64,000 nucleotides of DNA from Pseudarthrobacter sp. BIM B-2242 (GCF_014764445.1 NZ_CP061722.1:310001-374000), one strand, 5' to 3'; shown: positions 1-8,472, numbered from the stretch's first letter. Program-made: numbers and translations. Notes: a model not told the origin generated them from the letters alone.

Positions 1-554
1 GCATCGACGTACCCGTGCTCGTAGTCGGCGAAGGCGTCCCCGCGTTCGACGGAGGGATCGGCGGTGAAGGTCACCCCGGCCCGGGCGGTGTCCGGGAGCA
101 CCGACAGATCGGAGGGGTTCATCCGTACCGTCACGGTCCCGGTGGCGGGGGCGCCGGCGAGGGCGCGGCTGAGTGCCGCCCGGGCCGAGAACTCACCGTC
201 GCCCAGTTCGACACCGATGATGTTCTCTGCCAGCTCCAGGGCACTGCTGAGCAGAATGTCCTGGGCCTCCAGGGCTGACGGCAGGGCGGCCTTGTGCAGG
301 GCCTGCACGGCGGCGGCCAGCTGGTCGAGGGCACGGTCGGTGCGGACGCTGGCCTGCCGCAGGACGGCGGCGTGTTCTGCCTCCATCTGCACCCGGCGGG
401 TCTCGGCTTCTGCGGACGCCTTGCGAAGACCTGCCGTGTAGCCGGCAGTGTGCCCGGCGGCGTAGGCGGCGGCGTCCGCCTTGTCCTTCCCGCCGGTGTT
501 CAGCGACGGGAAGGTGACGGCCTTGTAGGAGGGCTCAGTTGATAACGGCGTCAT
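1..554 (-). CDS. fliH: Flagellar assembly protein FliH (partial, runs off left edge)
   Basis: FliH is the cytoplasmic stator of the flagellar export ATPase FliI. The visible 184 codons show the FliH pattern: an N-terminal Gly/Ala repeat helix (AAAYAAGHTAGYTAGLRKA), a long Glu/Ala/Gln-rich helix, then the C-terminal globular part with ELAENIIGVEL and VTVRMNPSDL. I chose the ATG giving MTPLSTEPSYKAVTF, which overlaps the end of fliG by 20 nt; no in-frame start lies closer. Its place directly after fliG is the usual operon position, and fliI is expected just outside the window. Confidence is high for the family and moderate for the start. Confidence 0.85.
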   Translation of the reverse strand, partial: MTPLSTEPSYKAVTFPSLNTGGKDKADAAAYAAGHTAGYTAGLRKASAEAETRRVQMEAEHAAVLRQASVRTDRALDQLAAAVQALHKAALPSALEAQDILLSSALELAENIIGVELGDGEFSARAALSRALAGAPATGTVTVRMNPSDLSVLPDTARAGVTFTADPSVERGDAFADYEHGYVD

Positions 555-1554
555 CGTCATCATTCCTGCGGACCTCGATGTGGCCCTGTGCTTCCATTTC
601 GCGGATCTGGCGGACGATCTCGGCGCGGGCCTCCTCGACGGCGGAGGTACGGACGGCGCCGAGGGCCTGGATCTCGGATTCGAGGATCTCGCGGTTGCGT
701 TCGGAGACGTTCGCGCGGACGACCTCAACGACCTCCGACTTGGCGCCCTTCATGGCCAGTGCCAGGACAGAGGCATCCACGCCGCGCAGCACCAGCTGGA
801 CGGCGCGGGCTTCGAGCTTGACCAGGTCGGCGAAGGTGAGCATGCGGGAGCGGATTTCTTCGGCCAGCTCCGGGTCACGTTCTTCCAGGGCGTCCATCAG
901 GGCCCGTTCCATGGCGGCGTCGGCCCGGTTGATGATTTCCACCAGCGGCTGGACCCCGCCGACCACTTCTGCCTGCTCACGGCCTCCGGTGCCGCCACCG
1001 GTGCGCGCCTTGAGGATGTCGGCGGAGATGGTGATGGCTTCCGGGGTGGCCGATCCCATGACGGCGATCGCCTGGGCGATGTCGGTCCGGGCCGTGTCAG
1101 CCATCATGGCCATCACGGAGGATGACTTTTTAGGCTTCAGGTGGGCCAGGACCAGGGCGATGGTCTGCGGCAGTTCCCCGTCCAGCAGGGCCACGATCTG
1201 TCCCGGCTCGGCGTCGTCGAGGAACTCGAAGGACTTGCCGGCCATGGTGGTGGCGAGCTTGTCCATAACCCCGGCTGCCCTTTCGCTGCCGAAGGCGTCT
1301 TCAAGCAGGCTGGTGGCGAAGTCTGCGCCGCCGATCGGTGACTTCTTCCCGGCCACGACCATGTCGTAGAACTCGGTCATGACCTCGTCTGCCACGTCCG
1401 GGTCGACGCGCCGGATCCGGACGATCTCGGCGGTGATCATCTCGGTTTCCTTGTCGGTGAACCGCTGCATGACGGCCGACGCGGACTCCTTGGTCATCTG
1501 CATGAGCGCGACGGCAACCTTCTGGTTGCCGGTGAGGGTCTGGGTGAGAGTCAT
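535..1554 (-). CDS. fliG: Flagellar motor switch protein FliG
   Basis: FliG is the cytoplasmic rotor (C-ring) protein that touches the MS ring at its N-terminus and the MotA stator at its C-terminus. The 339-residue length is normal for the family. The middle domain has ELPQTIALVLAHL, matching the family EHPQTIAxIL motif with His replaced by Leu. The charged helix RSRMLTFADLVKL and the C-terminal domain with VDASVLALAMKGA are intact. The C-terminus ends in an acidic DDDD stretch. Its start codon shares one base with the fliF stop (TGATG), so translation is probably coupled. Confidence 0.93.
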   Translation of the reverse strand: MTLTQTLTGNQKVAVALMQMTKESASAVMQRFTDKETEMITAEIVRIRRVDPDVADEVMTEFYDMVVAGKKSPIGGADFATSLLEDAFGSERAAGVMDKLATTMAGKSFEFLDDAEPGQIVALLDGELPQTIALVLAHLKPKKSSSVMAMMADTARTDIAQAIAVMGSATPEAITISADILKARTGGGTGGREQAEVVGGVQPLVEIINRADAAMERALMDALEERDPELAEEIRSRMLTFADLVKLEARAVQLVLRGVDASVLALAMKGAKSEVVEVVRANVSERNREILESEIQALGAVRTSAVEEARAEIVRQIREMEAQGHIEVRRNDDDDAVIN

Positions 1555-3161
1555 CAGACTGCCTGCCTTTCATCCATCATGCCGCGCATAAACGTGGCGA
1601 CCTTGTCCGGGTCGGTACCGGCGATCTGCTCGATCTGGGCGCGCTTCTGCTTGACGTCGGTGTGCTCTTCTTCCAGCGGCGGGATGGCCAGGACCGGGGC
1701 AGGCGCCACAATGGCTCCCGGGACGGTCTGCGGCTCGATCTCCAGTGCCGGGTCAACACGCTCACCGAGGTCCACCAGCTCGCGCTGCTGGCGGCGGTTG
1801 CGGCGGGCGTAGAGGACCAGGGCCAGGATGAGGATCAGCAGCGCAGCGGCGGCAACACCGATGCCCGTCCACATGGCAGCGGCGGCCTTGGCGTCTTCTT
1901 CCGCCTTGGCTGCGGCGAGGGCGTCCTGGGCAGCCTGGGCGGCGGACTGGTCGAAGGCGACGTTTTCGACGGTGATGACGTCACCGCGGTCGGCGTTGAT
2001 GCCTGCAGCGGCGGCGACCAGGGCGTTGATCCGGGCCATGTCCACGTTCGGGACCGCAGAGTTGACCGCGACGGATACGGTCTGGCGCTTCAGGATTCCG
2101 GAGGGGATGTTCGTGGTCTGGGTTGTCTTGTTGACCGCGTTGTTCTTGGTGGTCTTGTCCGAGGAGAAGGTGCCGGCGCCGCCTGCCCCTTCGCCGCCTT
2201 CGACCGTGCCGCCGGGGACGGCGATGTTGTCCGGGCCGAGGACTCCTGCGGAGTTGCCGCCGGTGCCGGTGTAGTCCTGCGTCTCGGAGGATTCCGACAG
2301 TGCAGGGGCCTGGTCGGGCTGGGTGAAGGACTCGTCGACCTTGGTCCCGGACTGGGTGTCCATGTCCGCGGCGACAGCGACGGTGGAGTTGCCGGGGCCG
2401 ACGATTCGGTCCAGGATCGTCTGCACGTTGGTGCTGACCTGCTTCTCGTAGTCGGCGGACTGCTTGCTGGCCGAACCGGTAGCTCCGGAACCGACGGCCG
2501 AGAGGGTGTTGCCGCTGGCGTCAATGACGGCGACGTTGGTCGGCTTCAGCCCGTCGATGGACGCGGAGGTCAGGTGCACGATCGACTGCACCTGGTCCGG
2601 GGTGATGGTGACGCCGGGGTTCGTTTCAACGAACACGGACGCCGTGGGGTCGGCCTTCTCGGAGGAGAACACTGTCGGCTTGGGGATGGCCAGCTTCACG
2701 GTGGCCAGCTTGACCCCGTTCATGGCACCGATGGTGCTGCCCAGCTCGCCCTCCATCGCCCGCTGGTAGGTGATGTTCTGCTGGAACTCCGAGGAGGTGA
2801 CGCCCATGTTGTCCAGCAGGGAGTACCCGGTGGTGGACTTGTTGGACGGCAGCCCGGCGGCTGCTGCCTTGAGCCGCTCGGCGTAGACCTTGTCGTCGGG
2901 GACGAGGATGGTGCTGCCGCCGTCGGTGAGGTCGTAGGCGACCCCGTCGGCCTTGAGCATGTCGGTGACCTTGGAGGCGTCTGCAGCCTGCAGGCCCGAG
3001 AACAGCGGGGTCATGGTGGGCTTGCTCAGCCAGGTGGTCAGCGCCACCCCGCCCAGGACAAGCCCGGCGACGGCCAGGATCGCGAGGGTCTTTTGTGCTG
3101 CGGAAAAGCCGGTGACGAAGGTTTTCAGGCGCGTCAAAGCTGCCTGCAGCTGTGGCGGCAT
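1554..3161 (-). CDS. fliF: Flagellar MS-ring protein FliF
   Basis: FliF forms the membrane MS ring on which the rotor and export gate assemble. The protein is 535 residues with one membrane helix near residues 22-45 and a second near residues 425-450, bracketing the periplasmic ring-building domains (TMTPLFSGLQAADASKV, YQRAMEGELGSTIGAM). The C-terminal tail (IAGTDPDKVATFMRGMM) is the FliG-binding segment. A low-complexity Gly/Ser/Thr-rich insert near the middle is usual for the family. It starts one base inside the fliE stop, keeping the operon tightly packed. Confidence 0.93.
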   Translation of the reverse strand: MPPQLQAALTRLKTFVTGFSAAQKTLAILAVAGLVLGGVALTTWLSKPTMTPLFSGLQAADASKVTDMLKADGVAYDLTDGGSTILVPDDKVYAERLKAAAAGLPSNKSTTGYSLLDNMGVTSSEFQQNITYQRAMEGELGSTIGAMNGVKLATVKLAIPKPTVFSSEKADPTASVFVETNPGVTITPDQVQSIVHLTSASIDGLKPTNVAVIDASGNTLSAVGSGATGSASKQSADYEKQVSTNVQTILDRIVGPGNSTVAVAADMDTQSGTKVDESFTQPDQAPALSESSETQDYTGTGGNSAGVLGPDNIAVPGGTVEGGEGAGGAGTFSSDKTTKNNAVNKTTQTTNIPSGILKRQTVSVAVNSAVPNVDMARINALVAAAAGINADRGDVITVENVAFDQSAAQAAQDALAAAKAEEDAKAAAAMWTGIGVAAAALLILILALVLYARRNRRQQRELVDLGERVDPALEIEPQTVPGAIVAPAPVLAIPPLEEEHTDVKQKRAQIEQIAGTDPDKVATFMRGMMDERQAV

Positions 3162-3466
3162 CAGGCCTGCATCCTCATGATCTCGTTGATCCCGTCAACG
3201 CCCTTGTTCCTGAAGGCGGCAACCATTTCCAGGGTCACCTGCGCGCGGGTGGCTGCCAGGGTGGCTGAATGGATGTCGTTCAGGTCGCCGGTGACGGCTT
3301 TGACGGCGAGGTCGTTGGAGGTGGTCTTGAGCTGCTGGACGTTGTCCACGGCGCCTGCCAGGGCGGCCCCGAACGAGGACCCGTCGGTGGCGGCAGGGGC
3401 TTTCACGGCGGGAAGGTAGCCGGTGCCGGTCACGCCCGAAACAGGGGCGATGGCTGGGATGGTCAT
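3161..3466 (-). CDS. fliE: Flagellar hook-basal body protein FliE
   Basis: FliE is a small export substrate that links the MS ring to the proximal rod. The 101 residues fit the family. The C-terminal half carries the diagnostic ATRAQVTLEMVAAFRNKG and ends GINEIMRMQA. It lies between flgC and fliF, the canonical order flgB-flgC-fliE-fliF, and its start touches the flgC stop. Confidence 0.93.
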   Translation of the reverse strand: MTIPAIAPVSGVTGTGYLPAVKAPAATDGSSFGAALAGAVDNVQQLKTTSNDLAVKAVTGDLNDIHSATLAATRAQVTLEMVAAFRNKGVDGINEIMRMQA

Positions 3467-3855
3467 TATTTTCCGATCTGGAGTGCTGCTTCGTAAGTGG
3501 TCTTGGCCCGGTCCACCACGGCTGCGTTGGCCTGGTATCCGCGCTGGGCCATGATGAGCGAGCTCATCTGGGAACTCAGGTCCATGTCCGGCATCCGCAC
3601 GTACCCGGCCTCGTCGGCCAGAGGGTTGGTCGGGTCGTGGACGAGCCTGCCCTGTTCATCACCGAGCGTGGTTCCGGCGACGTAGACTCCGGAATTCCCG
3701 GCACCTTCGACCGCCTGGACGTACCGGGCCTGGAAGGCAGGACCCGTGGTGGGCTTCGCCGTGTTGACGTTGGCGAGGTTGTCCGCAGTGGCGTCGAGCC
3801 ATTTGCGGTGGACTGTCAGGGCGGTTCCGGCAATGCCGATGGCGTCGAATGTCAT
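3466..3855 (-). CDS. flgC: Flagellar proximal rod protein FlgC
   Basis: FlgC is a proximal rod subunit exported by the flagellar type III apparatus. The 129-residue protein has the N-terminal rod signature (LDATADNLANVNT) and the C-terminal signature MAQRGYQANAAVVDRAKTTYEAAL. A YVRMPDMDL segment precedes the C-terminal helix as in other FlgC proteins. It overlaps flgB by 4 nt (ATGA), indicating translational coupling. Confidence 0.93.
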   Translation of the reverse strand: MTFDAIGIAGTALTVHRKWLDATADNLANVNTAKPTTGPAFQARYVQAVEGAGNSGVYVAGTTLGDEQGRLVHDPTNPLADEAGYVRMPDMDLSSQMSSLIMAQRGYQANAAVVDRAKTTYEAALQIGK

Positions 3856-4196
3856 CCGTTGGTCCTCATTGCTGTCCGGACGGCCGTGAACTCATGGCCG
3901 GCGGCCTGGGTGGCGAACTGGTAGCGAAGCACCGTGTCGATATTGGACAGGGTTTCGGTGTCCAGGTTCACGTTGTTGCCGTTCAGCTGGGTCGGTTCCA
4001 GTGATTCGGCGGTTGTCGCGGTCACGCGGCCGTCCCCGGAGGCCACCGACCGGGCCAGCGCGTCCTCGAAGGCGACCCTGCGGGCCTGGTAGCCCGGGGT
4101 GTTCAGGTTCGCGATGTTGTTGGCGATGGTCCGCTGGCGCAGGGCCAGCCCGTCAAGGGCGCTGGAGAGCGCCACTGACGTCACAGAATCAAACAC
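3852..4196 (-). CDS. flgB: Flagellar proximal rod protein FlgB
   Basis: FlgB is the first proximal rod subunit. The 114-residue protein carries ALRQRTIANNIANLNTPGYQ, the classical N-terminal rod signature, and a C-terminal helix LRYQFATQAAGHEFTAVRTAM. It is the first gene of the leftward flgB-flgC-fliE-fliF-fliG-fliH operon. A 154-nt leader separates it from a 25-bp promoter-like motif at 4350-4374. Confidence 0.93.
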   Translation of the reverse strand: MFDSVTSVALSSALDGLALRQRTIANNIANLNTPGYQARRVAFEDALARSVASGDGRVTATTAESLEPTQLNGNNVNLDTETLSNIDTVLRYQFATQAAGHEFTAVRTAMRTNG

Positions 4197-4349
4197 GGCA
4201 GCCTGCCTTTGAAAATACTGGCCGATCCGTGGCCGTACGAAGGAGCACTCCTTGCTCCACCAATACCGTCGGTGAACGACGGGCAGGTGTTAGCAGCCGG
4301 ACTGGGAGTGCTCCGTCCGGACGGGCTGTATGGGTGATGGTCACAGGGT

Positions 4350-4374
4350 TACTATGCGGGCCGTGCCCTGACGG
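4350..4374 (-). promoter_or_regulatory. Class I promoter-like motif upstream of flgB
   Basis: On the minus strand this reads CCGTCAGGG, 8 nt, GCATAGTA. It is one of five sites in the window with identical spacing, and the only candidate promoter between fliS and flgB. The upstream ACGG plus CCGT makes a short dyad at the left box. The promoter role is inferred from position and conservation. Confidence 0.6.
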
Positions 4375-4410
4375 CCGTCCGTCCCTGGTTTTCCCGTGAA
4401 GGCGGGCCGC

Positions 4411-4713
4411 TCAGGCGCTGATGTCGAGGCGGCCGGCGCCGGCCGGGACCTCAACCGGAATGGAGCTGACTGCTCCCAGGTGTCGCCCGACCGTGACGAG
4501 CCGTTCGGCGAGCATCAGCTCGGCTTCACGCTGGGCGTCCAGCAGTCGCAGCGCCCGCCCGATCATCGCTTCGGGGATTGGACCGGGGTTGGCCGGGGCG
4601 GACCATTCGGGGTCTTCTCCGGCGAAGGCCAGGGCGATGGACGCTTCGATCCCGTCGAGGATGGCCTCCCACTCGGCCAGCGGGTCGCCGGGGCCGGTAG
4701 CGTCCTCAGCCAA
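4411..4713 (-). CDS. Small protein downstream of fliS (FliT-position, function unknown)
   Basis: A reading frame of about 100 codons follows fliS and overlaps its end by 8 nt if the TTG start is used (MAEDATGPGDPLAEWEAI). The frame is open further upstream inside fliS, so the start is uncertain. The product is predicted helical with heptad-like ALRLLDAQREAELMLAERLVTVGRHLG and no membrane segment. Genes in this position often encode FliT-like filament-cap chaperones, but no family motif is clear enough to name it. It could instead be a lineage-specific flagellar regulator. Confidence 0.6.
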   Translation of the reverse strand: MAEDATGPGDPLAEWEAILDGIEASIALAFAGEDPEWSAPANPGPIPEAMIGRALRLLDAQREAELMLAERLVTVGRHLGAVSSIPVEVPAGAGRLDISA

Positions 4714-5134
4714 CGGCGAGCATCCCGCCCGGACGCGCAGTGGTCTGTGCCGGAAGCGTTCCTGCTGCCTCGTGCCAGGTCTGGCGGAGCGGTTCGAACA
4801 AGACGATGCACTCCTTGGTCCGCTCCACGTCGCGGTGGATGTTGGCGCCGATGAGGGCCTGCAGCCCGTAGTTGTAGATCCCGAGGAGGTCCGCGGCACC
4901 ATCCCAGGCGTCGCCCTTCAGCGTGGCGGCGAGTTCGGTGACGATCGCCTGGGCATGCAGGAGGTTTTCCGTGGCAACGGTCCAGTTTTTGTTTTCCTGG
5001 GCGAACTGCGCCCGGCCCAGGTCCAGCATGAGCCGGTCGTAGAGCATGGTCAGCAGCCTGGCCGGCGGGGCCGAGAGGATCGCGTCGGTCGTGTACTGGT
5101 CGAGCTGGCTGGCGCGGAGTGCGGTGGCGGTCAT
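4706..5134 (-). CDS. fliS: Flagellin export chaperone FliS
   Basis: FliS binds the C-terminus of flagellin in the cytoplasm and prevents premature polymerisation. The 142-residue protein starts with the family pattern of a short N-terminus followed by ILSAPPARLLTMLYDRLMLDL and then paired helices ending in NIHRDVERTKECIVLFEPLRQTW. It lies 9 nt after fliD, the usual fliD-fliS pair. The C-terminal 20 residues are Pro/Gly/Ala-rich and probably disordered. Confidence 0.92.
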   Translation of the reverse strand: MTATALRASQLDQYTTDAILSAPPARLLTMLYDRLMLDLGRAQFAQENKNWTVATENLLHAQAIVTELAATLKGDAWDGAADLLGIYNYGLQALIGANIHRDVERTKECIVLFEPLRQTWHEAAGTLPAQTTARPGGMLAVG

Positions 5135-5143
5135 CGGTGGTCC

Positions 5144-6544
5144 TTAGCTGTTCGAGGCGGGTGCGGTGAGGGAGGCGAGCTGGCCGGAGAGCCAGGAGGC
5201 CTGCGCCTTGAAGGTTCCGAGCAGGCTTTCCATGTTGTTGTACATGGCCCTGAGCGTCTCGCGGCGGTTGGCCAGCCGGGTGTCCCAGCTGGCGATCTGC
5301 TTGTTCAGGTCCGACACTTCGGAGTTGCGGCCCTTGACCAGCTGCGGAACCGTCCCACTAATGGAGTCGGTCATCTTCTTCGTGGCGTCAGCAACCCGGG
5401 TGGAGATGGTGCTCAGTGCGTTCTGCGTCGCGGCCGGGTCGGCTGCCATAGCGGCGGCGAACTTGTCCGCGTTGTAGGTGAAACTGCCGTCTTTTTCGAT
5501 GATGATGCCGTACTCGGCCGGGGACTTGCCGTTGATGGGGGCGACCACGGCTTCGGTCACGGCGGCGCTGACGCTGCGGATGGCGTAGTTGCCCGTGAAG
5601 ATTCCGCCCTTGGCGGCAGTGGTGCCGGCAGAGCTGGAGGTGGTCGCTACCGCGGCGCTGTCCGAGATGAAGCCCAGGACGTCGTTGACGGCCTTCACCA
5701 GGTCAGCGGCCTGCTTGGAGGTCCCGGCGGTGTCGCTGGTGACCGTGATGGTGGCCGGAGTGGTGGTGACGGCTGTCGCTGTGATGGAGAGGCCGGGCAG
5801 GACTTCCTTGAACGTGTTCGTGGACGAGGTGATGGTCTGCTGCGCGGCGGTGCCGGCGTACAGGACGGCGGTGGCGTCCTGCGCGGGTTTGATGACTGCG
5901 GCGGTGGGCTGGGCGAACATGTCCGGGGCGGTCCCGGCGGTGACCTCGGCTGCGGTGCCCTGGTAGGCCTTGAAGTCCCCGGCAGCCCCTGCCGTGGTGG
6001 AGGTCAGCTGGAGACGGTAGGTGCCGTTGCCGGCGGGCACCTTCATGGCGGTCGCTCCCCCGCCGGCTGCGTTGATGGCGGTGACGACGTCGTCCAGTGA
6101 GGTCGAGGACGGGGTGATCTCGGTGGCCTTGCCGGACTTGTCCACGAGGGTCAGGTGGACCGGGTTGCCGGAGGCGTCCGTGGGCCAGGAGGTGAACGCC
6201 TCGGTGACGCCGACCTTGGTGGAGGACAGCTGGGAGACCGTCAGGTCCACCGAGCCGGGGGCGGCGCTGGTGGAGGCTGTTGCCGTGAGGGCCGGGTTGT
6301 TCGTGACCACGGTGAAGAGGTTGGTGGCACCGGGTCGGGCCATGGCCGTGGCGGAGCTGTTGAGCAGGGTGAGCCGGGTGTTGAGACCCTGCAGTGCGGC
6401 GATCATCGACTGGTTCGCGGCGGCTTTGGCCTTGAGCTGCTGCTGGGGCAGCCCTTCCACGGCGATCAGCGAATCGATGATCGCGGTGGTATTCAGGCCG
6501 CTGGCGAGCCCGTCAATCGATGTTCCCACGGTGGTTTGTTCCAA
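5144..6544 (-). CDS. fliD: Flagellar filament cap protein FliD
   Basis: FliD (HAP2) caps the growing filament and folds flagellin subunits. The 466-residue protein has the N-terminal signature SIDGLASGLNTTAIIDSLIAVE and the C-terminal signature GRNSEVSDLNKQIASWDTRLANRRETLRA (quoted from two adjoining parts) before a final coiled helix. The middle is Ala/Thr/Ser-rich and variable, as expected for surface-exposed D2/D3 domains. The start is TTG with a weak AGGA upstream; a GTG five codons later is possible. It lies 99 bp downstream of fliC. Confidence 0.92.
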   Translation of the reverse strand: MEQTTVGTSIDGLASGLNTTAIIDSLIAVEGLPQQQLKAKAAANQSMIAALQGLNTRLTLLNSSATAMARPGATNLFTVVTNNPALTATASTSAAPGSVDLTVSQLSSTKVGVTEAFTSWPTDASGNPVHLTLVDKSGKATEITPSSTSLDDVVTAINAAGGGATAMKVPAGNGTYRLQLTSTTAGAAGDFKAYQGTAAEVTAGTAPDMFAQPTAAVIKPAQDATAVLYAGTAAQQTITSSTNTFKEVLPGLSITATAVTTTPATITVTSDTAGTSKQAADLVKAVNDVLGFISDSAAVATTSSSAGTTAAKGGIFTGNYAIRSVSAAVTEAVVAPINGKSPAEYGIIIEKDGSFTYNADKFAAAMAADPAATQNALSTISTRVADATKKMTDSISGTVPQLVKGRNSEVSDLNKQIASWDTRLANRRETLRAMYNNMESLLGTFKAQASWLSGQLASLTAPASNS

Positions 6545-6570
6545 TCATCCTGTTGCTTGTTCAGACGCCA

Positions 6571-6610
6571 GTGGCGGTCAGGCGGGTATAGGGCCCGACC
6601 TGACCGCCAC
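6571..6610. terminator. Hairpin between fliC and fliD
   Basis: A perfect 12-bp inverted repeat (GTGGCGGTCAGG / CCTGACCGCCAC) with a 16-nt loop lies in the 99-bp gap after fliC. No T-run follows. It could attenuate readthrough from the highly expressed flagellin gene or stabilise the fliC mRNA 3' end. Confidence 0.6.
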
Positions 6611-6643
6611 CGGCAGTTACTGCTTTTCTGCGACCTTCAGCGA

Positions 6644-7498
6644 CTAGCGCAGGAGGGACAGCACGCCCTGACCGGACTGGTTCGCCTGGGACAGCATGGC
6701 GGTGCCGGCCTGGGACAGGATGTTGTTCTTGGTGAACTTCACCATTTCCTGTGCCATGTCGGTGTCGGCGATGCGGGACTGGGCAGCCTGCAGGTTTTCA
6801 CCGGAGACCTGGAGGGTCTTGGTGGCGTGCTCGAGGCGGTTCTGGGTTGCACCCAGGTCTGCGCGCTGGGCGGAGACAGCCGCGATGGCCGTGTCGATCG
6901 TGTTGATCGTGGTCTGGGCCGTGGCGTTGTCCGTCACGTCGAAGCCCGCTGCACCGGCTGCGCCGGCCAGCGTACCCACCGCAGCGTCCACGTCGCCGAG
7001 GGTCACCGTGATGGTGTCGTTGGCGGTGCCACCGGTGCCGACCTGGATGTTCAGGGTTCCGCCGGCGTTGCCGGCAGCGCCCTTGAGCAGCTCGATGCCG
7101 TTGAAGTTGGTGCTCTCGGTGAGGCGGGCCAGCTCCTTGCCGAGCGCGTCGCCTTCCTTCTTGATGGCGTCGCGGGAAGCGGCGTTGTTCGTGTCGTTCG
7201 CACCCTGGACAGCGAGGTCGCGCTGGCGCTGCAGGATCGAGTGGACCTCGGTCAGGGCGCCTTCCGTGGACTGGATGACCGAGATGCCGTCCTGGGCGTT
7301 GCGGGCTGCAACGGCAGAGCCGGACACCTGGGACTTCAGGCCCTCGGAGATGGACAGGCCTGCTGCGTCGTCAGCTGCGCGGTTGATGCGCAGGCCGCTG
7401 GAGAGCTTCTCCATCGACTTGGACACGCTGTCCTGAGTCTGGCTCAGGTTGCGGTAGGCGTTGTTTGCCATGAGGTTGTTGTTGATTGCCATGCCCAT
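6644..7498 (-). CDS. fliC: Flagellin
   Basis: Flagellin is the filament subunit. At 284 residues it is a short form containing the conserved D0/D1 N-terminus (INNNLMANNAYRNL, EKLSSGLRINRAADDAAG) and C-terminus (DTDMAQEMVKFTKNNILSQA, ending GQGVLSLLR) with only a small central Gly/Ala/Thr-rich region, so little or no D2/D3. A GGAGG ribosome site lies 8 nt before the first ATG; a second ATG two codons on is also possible. A FliA-type promoter and an 11-bp dyad lie upstream. The conserved ends make this a certain flagellin. Confidence 0.95.
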   Translation of the reverse strand: MGMAINNNLMANNAYRNLSQTQDSVSKSMEKLSSGLRINRAADDAAGLSISEGLKSQVSGSAVAARNAQDGISVIQSTEGALTEVHSILQRQRDLAVQGANDTNNAASRDAIKKEGDALGKELARLTESTNFNGIELLKGAAGNAGGTLNIQVGTGGTANDTITVTLGDVDAAVGTLAGAAGAAGFDVTDNATAQTTINTIDTAIAAVSAQRADLGATQNRLEHATKTLQVSGENLQAAQSRIADTDMAQEMVKFTKNNILSQAGTAMLSQANQSGQGVLSLLR

Positions 7499-7566
7499 GA
7501 TGAATTCCTCCGTGATTGGGTCTTCGTACTTCCAGGCCGTCCGTGGCCTTCACAAAAGAGGTCGGT

Positions 7567-7594
7567 TAATCGGCCGGCGCGTGTCAGCAATTTC
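7567..7594 (-). promoter_or_regulatory. Candidate sigma-28 (FliA/WhiG-type) promoter for fliC
   Basis: The minus strand has GAAA, 16 nt, GCCGATTA, close to the FliA/WhiG consensus TAAA-N15/16-GCCGATAA. It sits about 70 nt before the fliC start, and a sigma factor of this class is encoded next door. Flagellin is the classical target of this sigma class. Confidence 0.55.
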
Positions 7595-7630
7595 GGAAAA
7601 AGTTTTTTGGGCAGGCAATCAGCCCCTGTT

Positions 7631-7653
7631 TTGTGCAGACACTGTCTGCACAA
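7631..7653. promoter_or_regulatory. Perfect 11-bp dyad upstream of the fliC promoter
   Basis: Two perfect 11-nt arms, TTGTGCAGACA and TGTCTGCACAA, flank a single central base. The site lies about 37 nt upstream of the fliC -35-like box and 9 nt after the sigma-factor stop. No T-run follows on the minus strand, so a regulator-binding operator is more likely than a terminator. Confidence 0.6.
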
Positions 7654-7662
7654 ATACCGTGA

Positions 7663-8472
7663 CTAGAAGGCTCCCGCCAGTGCGGGAACGGGGCGGCGGG
7701 TGACCCCGCCAAGGGTGTTCTCTGCAACCCTTGCCAGGAAGGCGGCCCGGCGGTTCTGGGAGATGCGCCGCTGGCCCGGGGCGTCGGCCACGGTCTCGGT
7801 GTCGTAGTGGGCCTGCATGGCGTCGCGGAGAAGCCGGATTCCCTCGCTGCGGACCTGGGAGACGGCCGAGTGGGTGGACCCCAGTTCGTCGGCCAGGTCG
7901 TTGACACTGCGTTCCTCCAGGTACACCTGGGCGATGACGTAGCGGATCTTCTCGGGCAGGGATGCCACGGCGGCGTGGACGAAGGCGATCTGTTCCTGGA
8001 CCAGAAGGGATTCCTCCGGTGAGGGCGACAGGGCAAGCAGCAGGTTCGCTGCGGCGTCGTCGAGAACGGTGACGGTGCGGTCCGCGTCGGCCAGGGCCGA
8101 TTCCACGCTCTCCTTGTCCACCCCAAGGGCGGAGGCGATCTCGTCTTTGGAGGGGCTCCGGCCCAGCGTGTTGGTCAGGGTGTCCTGGATGGTGGTGACG
8201 TCGGTGATCCGGCGGCGGGTGGTGCGGCTTGCCCAGTCGTCGTTGCGCATTTCATCGGTGAACGCGCCGAGGATCCGGTGGCGGGCGTAGGCACTGAAGG
8301 GGACCCCGCGGGCGGGGTCGTAGGACTCGGCGCAGGTGATCAGCGCGAGGGTGCCCACAGACGCAAGGTCGTCCCGGTCAAAATGTTTGGCCTTCGCGGA
8401 AACTTGGGACACAAGGTAGCCGACGAGCGGAAGGTTCTTCAGAACGATCCGATCGCGATCAGCACGATTCAA
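7663..8472 (-). CDS. RNA polymerase sigma factor, FliA/WhiG type
   Basis: A 269-residue sigma-70 family protein. Region 2 is visible as YLVSQVSAKAKHFDRDDLASVG ... GVPFSAYARHRILGAFTDEMR (quoted in parts), region 3 as LGRSPSKDEIASALGV, and region 4.2 as SVNDLADELGSTHSAVSQVRS. Domain order and size fit the sigma-28 class that directs late flagellar genes; WhiG is the actinobacterial relative. The C-terminus has about 45 extra residues after region 4. The start is TTG, 9 nt after GGGGG. It is transcribed towards fliC, and both a class I and a CATGCGTAGAC-type motif lie upstream. It is the obvious candidate to read the fliC promoter. Confidence 0.88.
   Translation of the reverse strand: MNRADRDRIVLKNLPLVGYLVSQVSAKAKHFDRDDLASVGTLALITCAESYDPARGVPFSAYARHRILGAFTDEMRNDDWASRTTRRRITDVTTIQDTLTNTLGRSPSKDEIASALGVDKESVESALADADRTVTVLDDAAANLLLALSPSPEESLLVQEQIAFVHAAVASLPEKIRYVIAQVYLEERSVNDLADELGSTHSAVSQVRSEGIRLLRDAMQAHYDTETVADAPGQRRISQNRRAAFLARVAENTLGGVTRRPVPALAGAF

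Noticed and set aside
1662-3419. Long rightward open frames opposite fliF and elsewhere (also 4421-6100, 12110-13897, 42853-44736)
   Set aside because: They are antisense shadows of GC-rich genes: Gly/Arg/Ser-rich products without domains, starts or ribosome sites.
4350-4374. Class I motif as an ordinary sigma-70 promoter
   Set aside because: The distance between hexamer-like boxes is about 12 nt, against about 17, and neither box matches TTGACA or TANNNT.
6571-6610. The fliC-fliD hairpin as a riboswitch
   Set aside because: It follows the fliC stop and is a simple perfect stem with no conserved loop; a 3'-end or attenuator hairpin is simpler.
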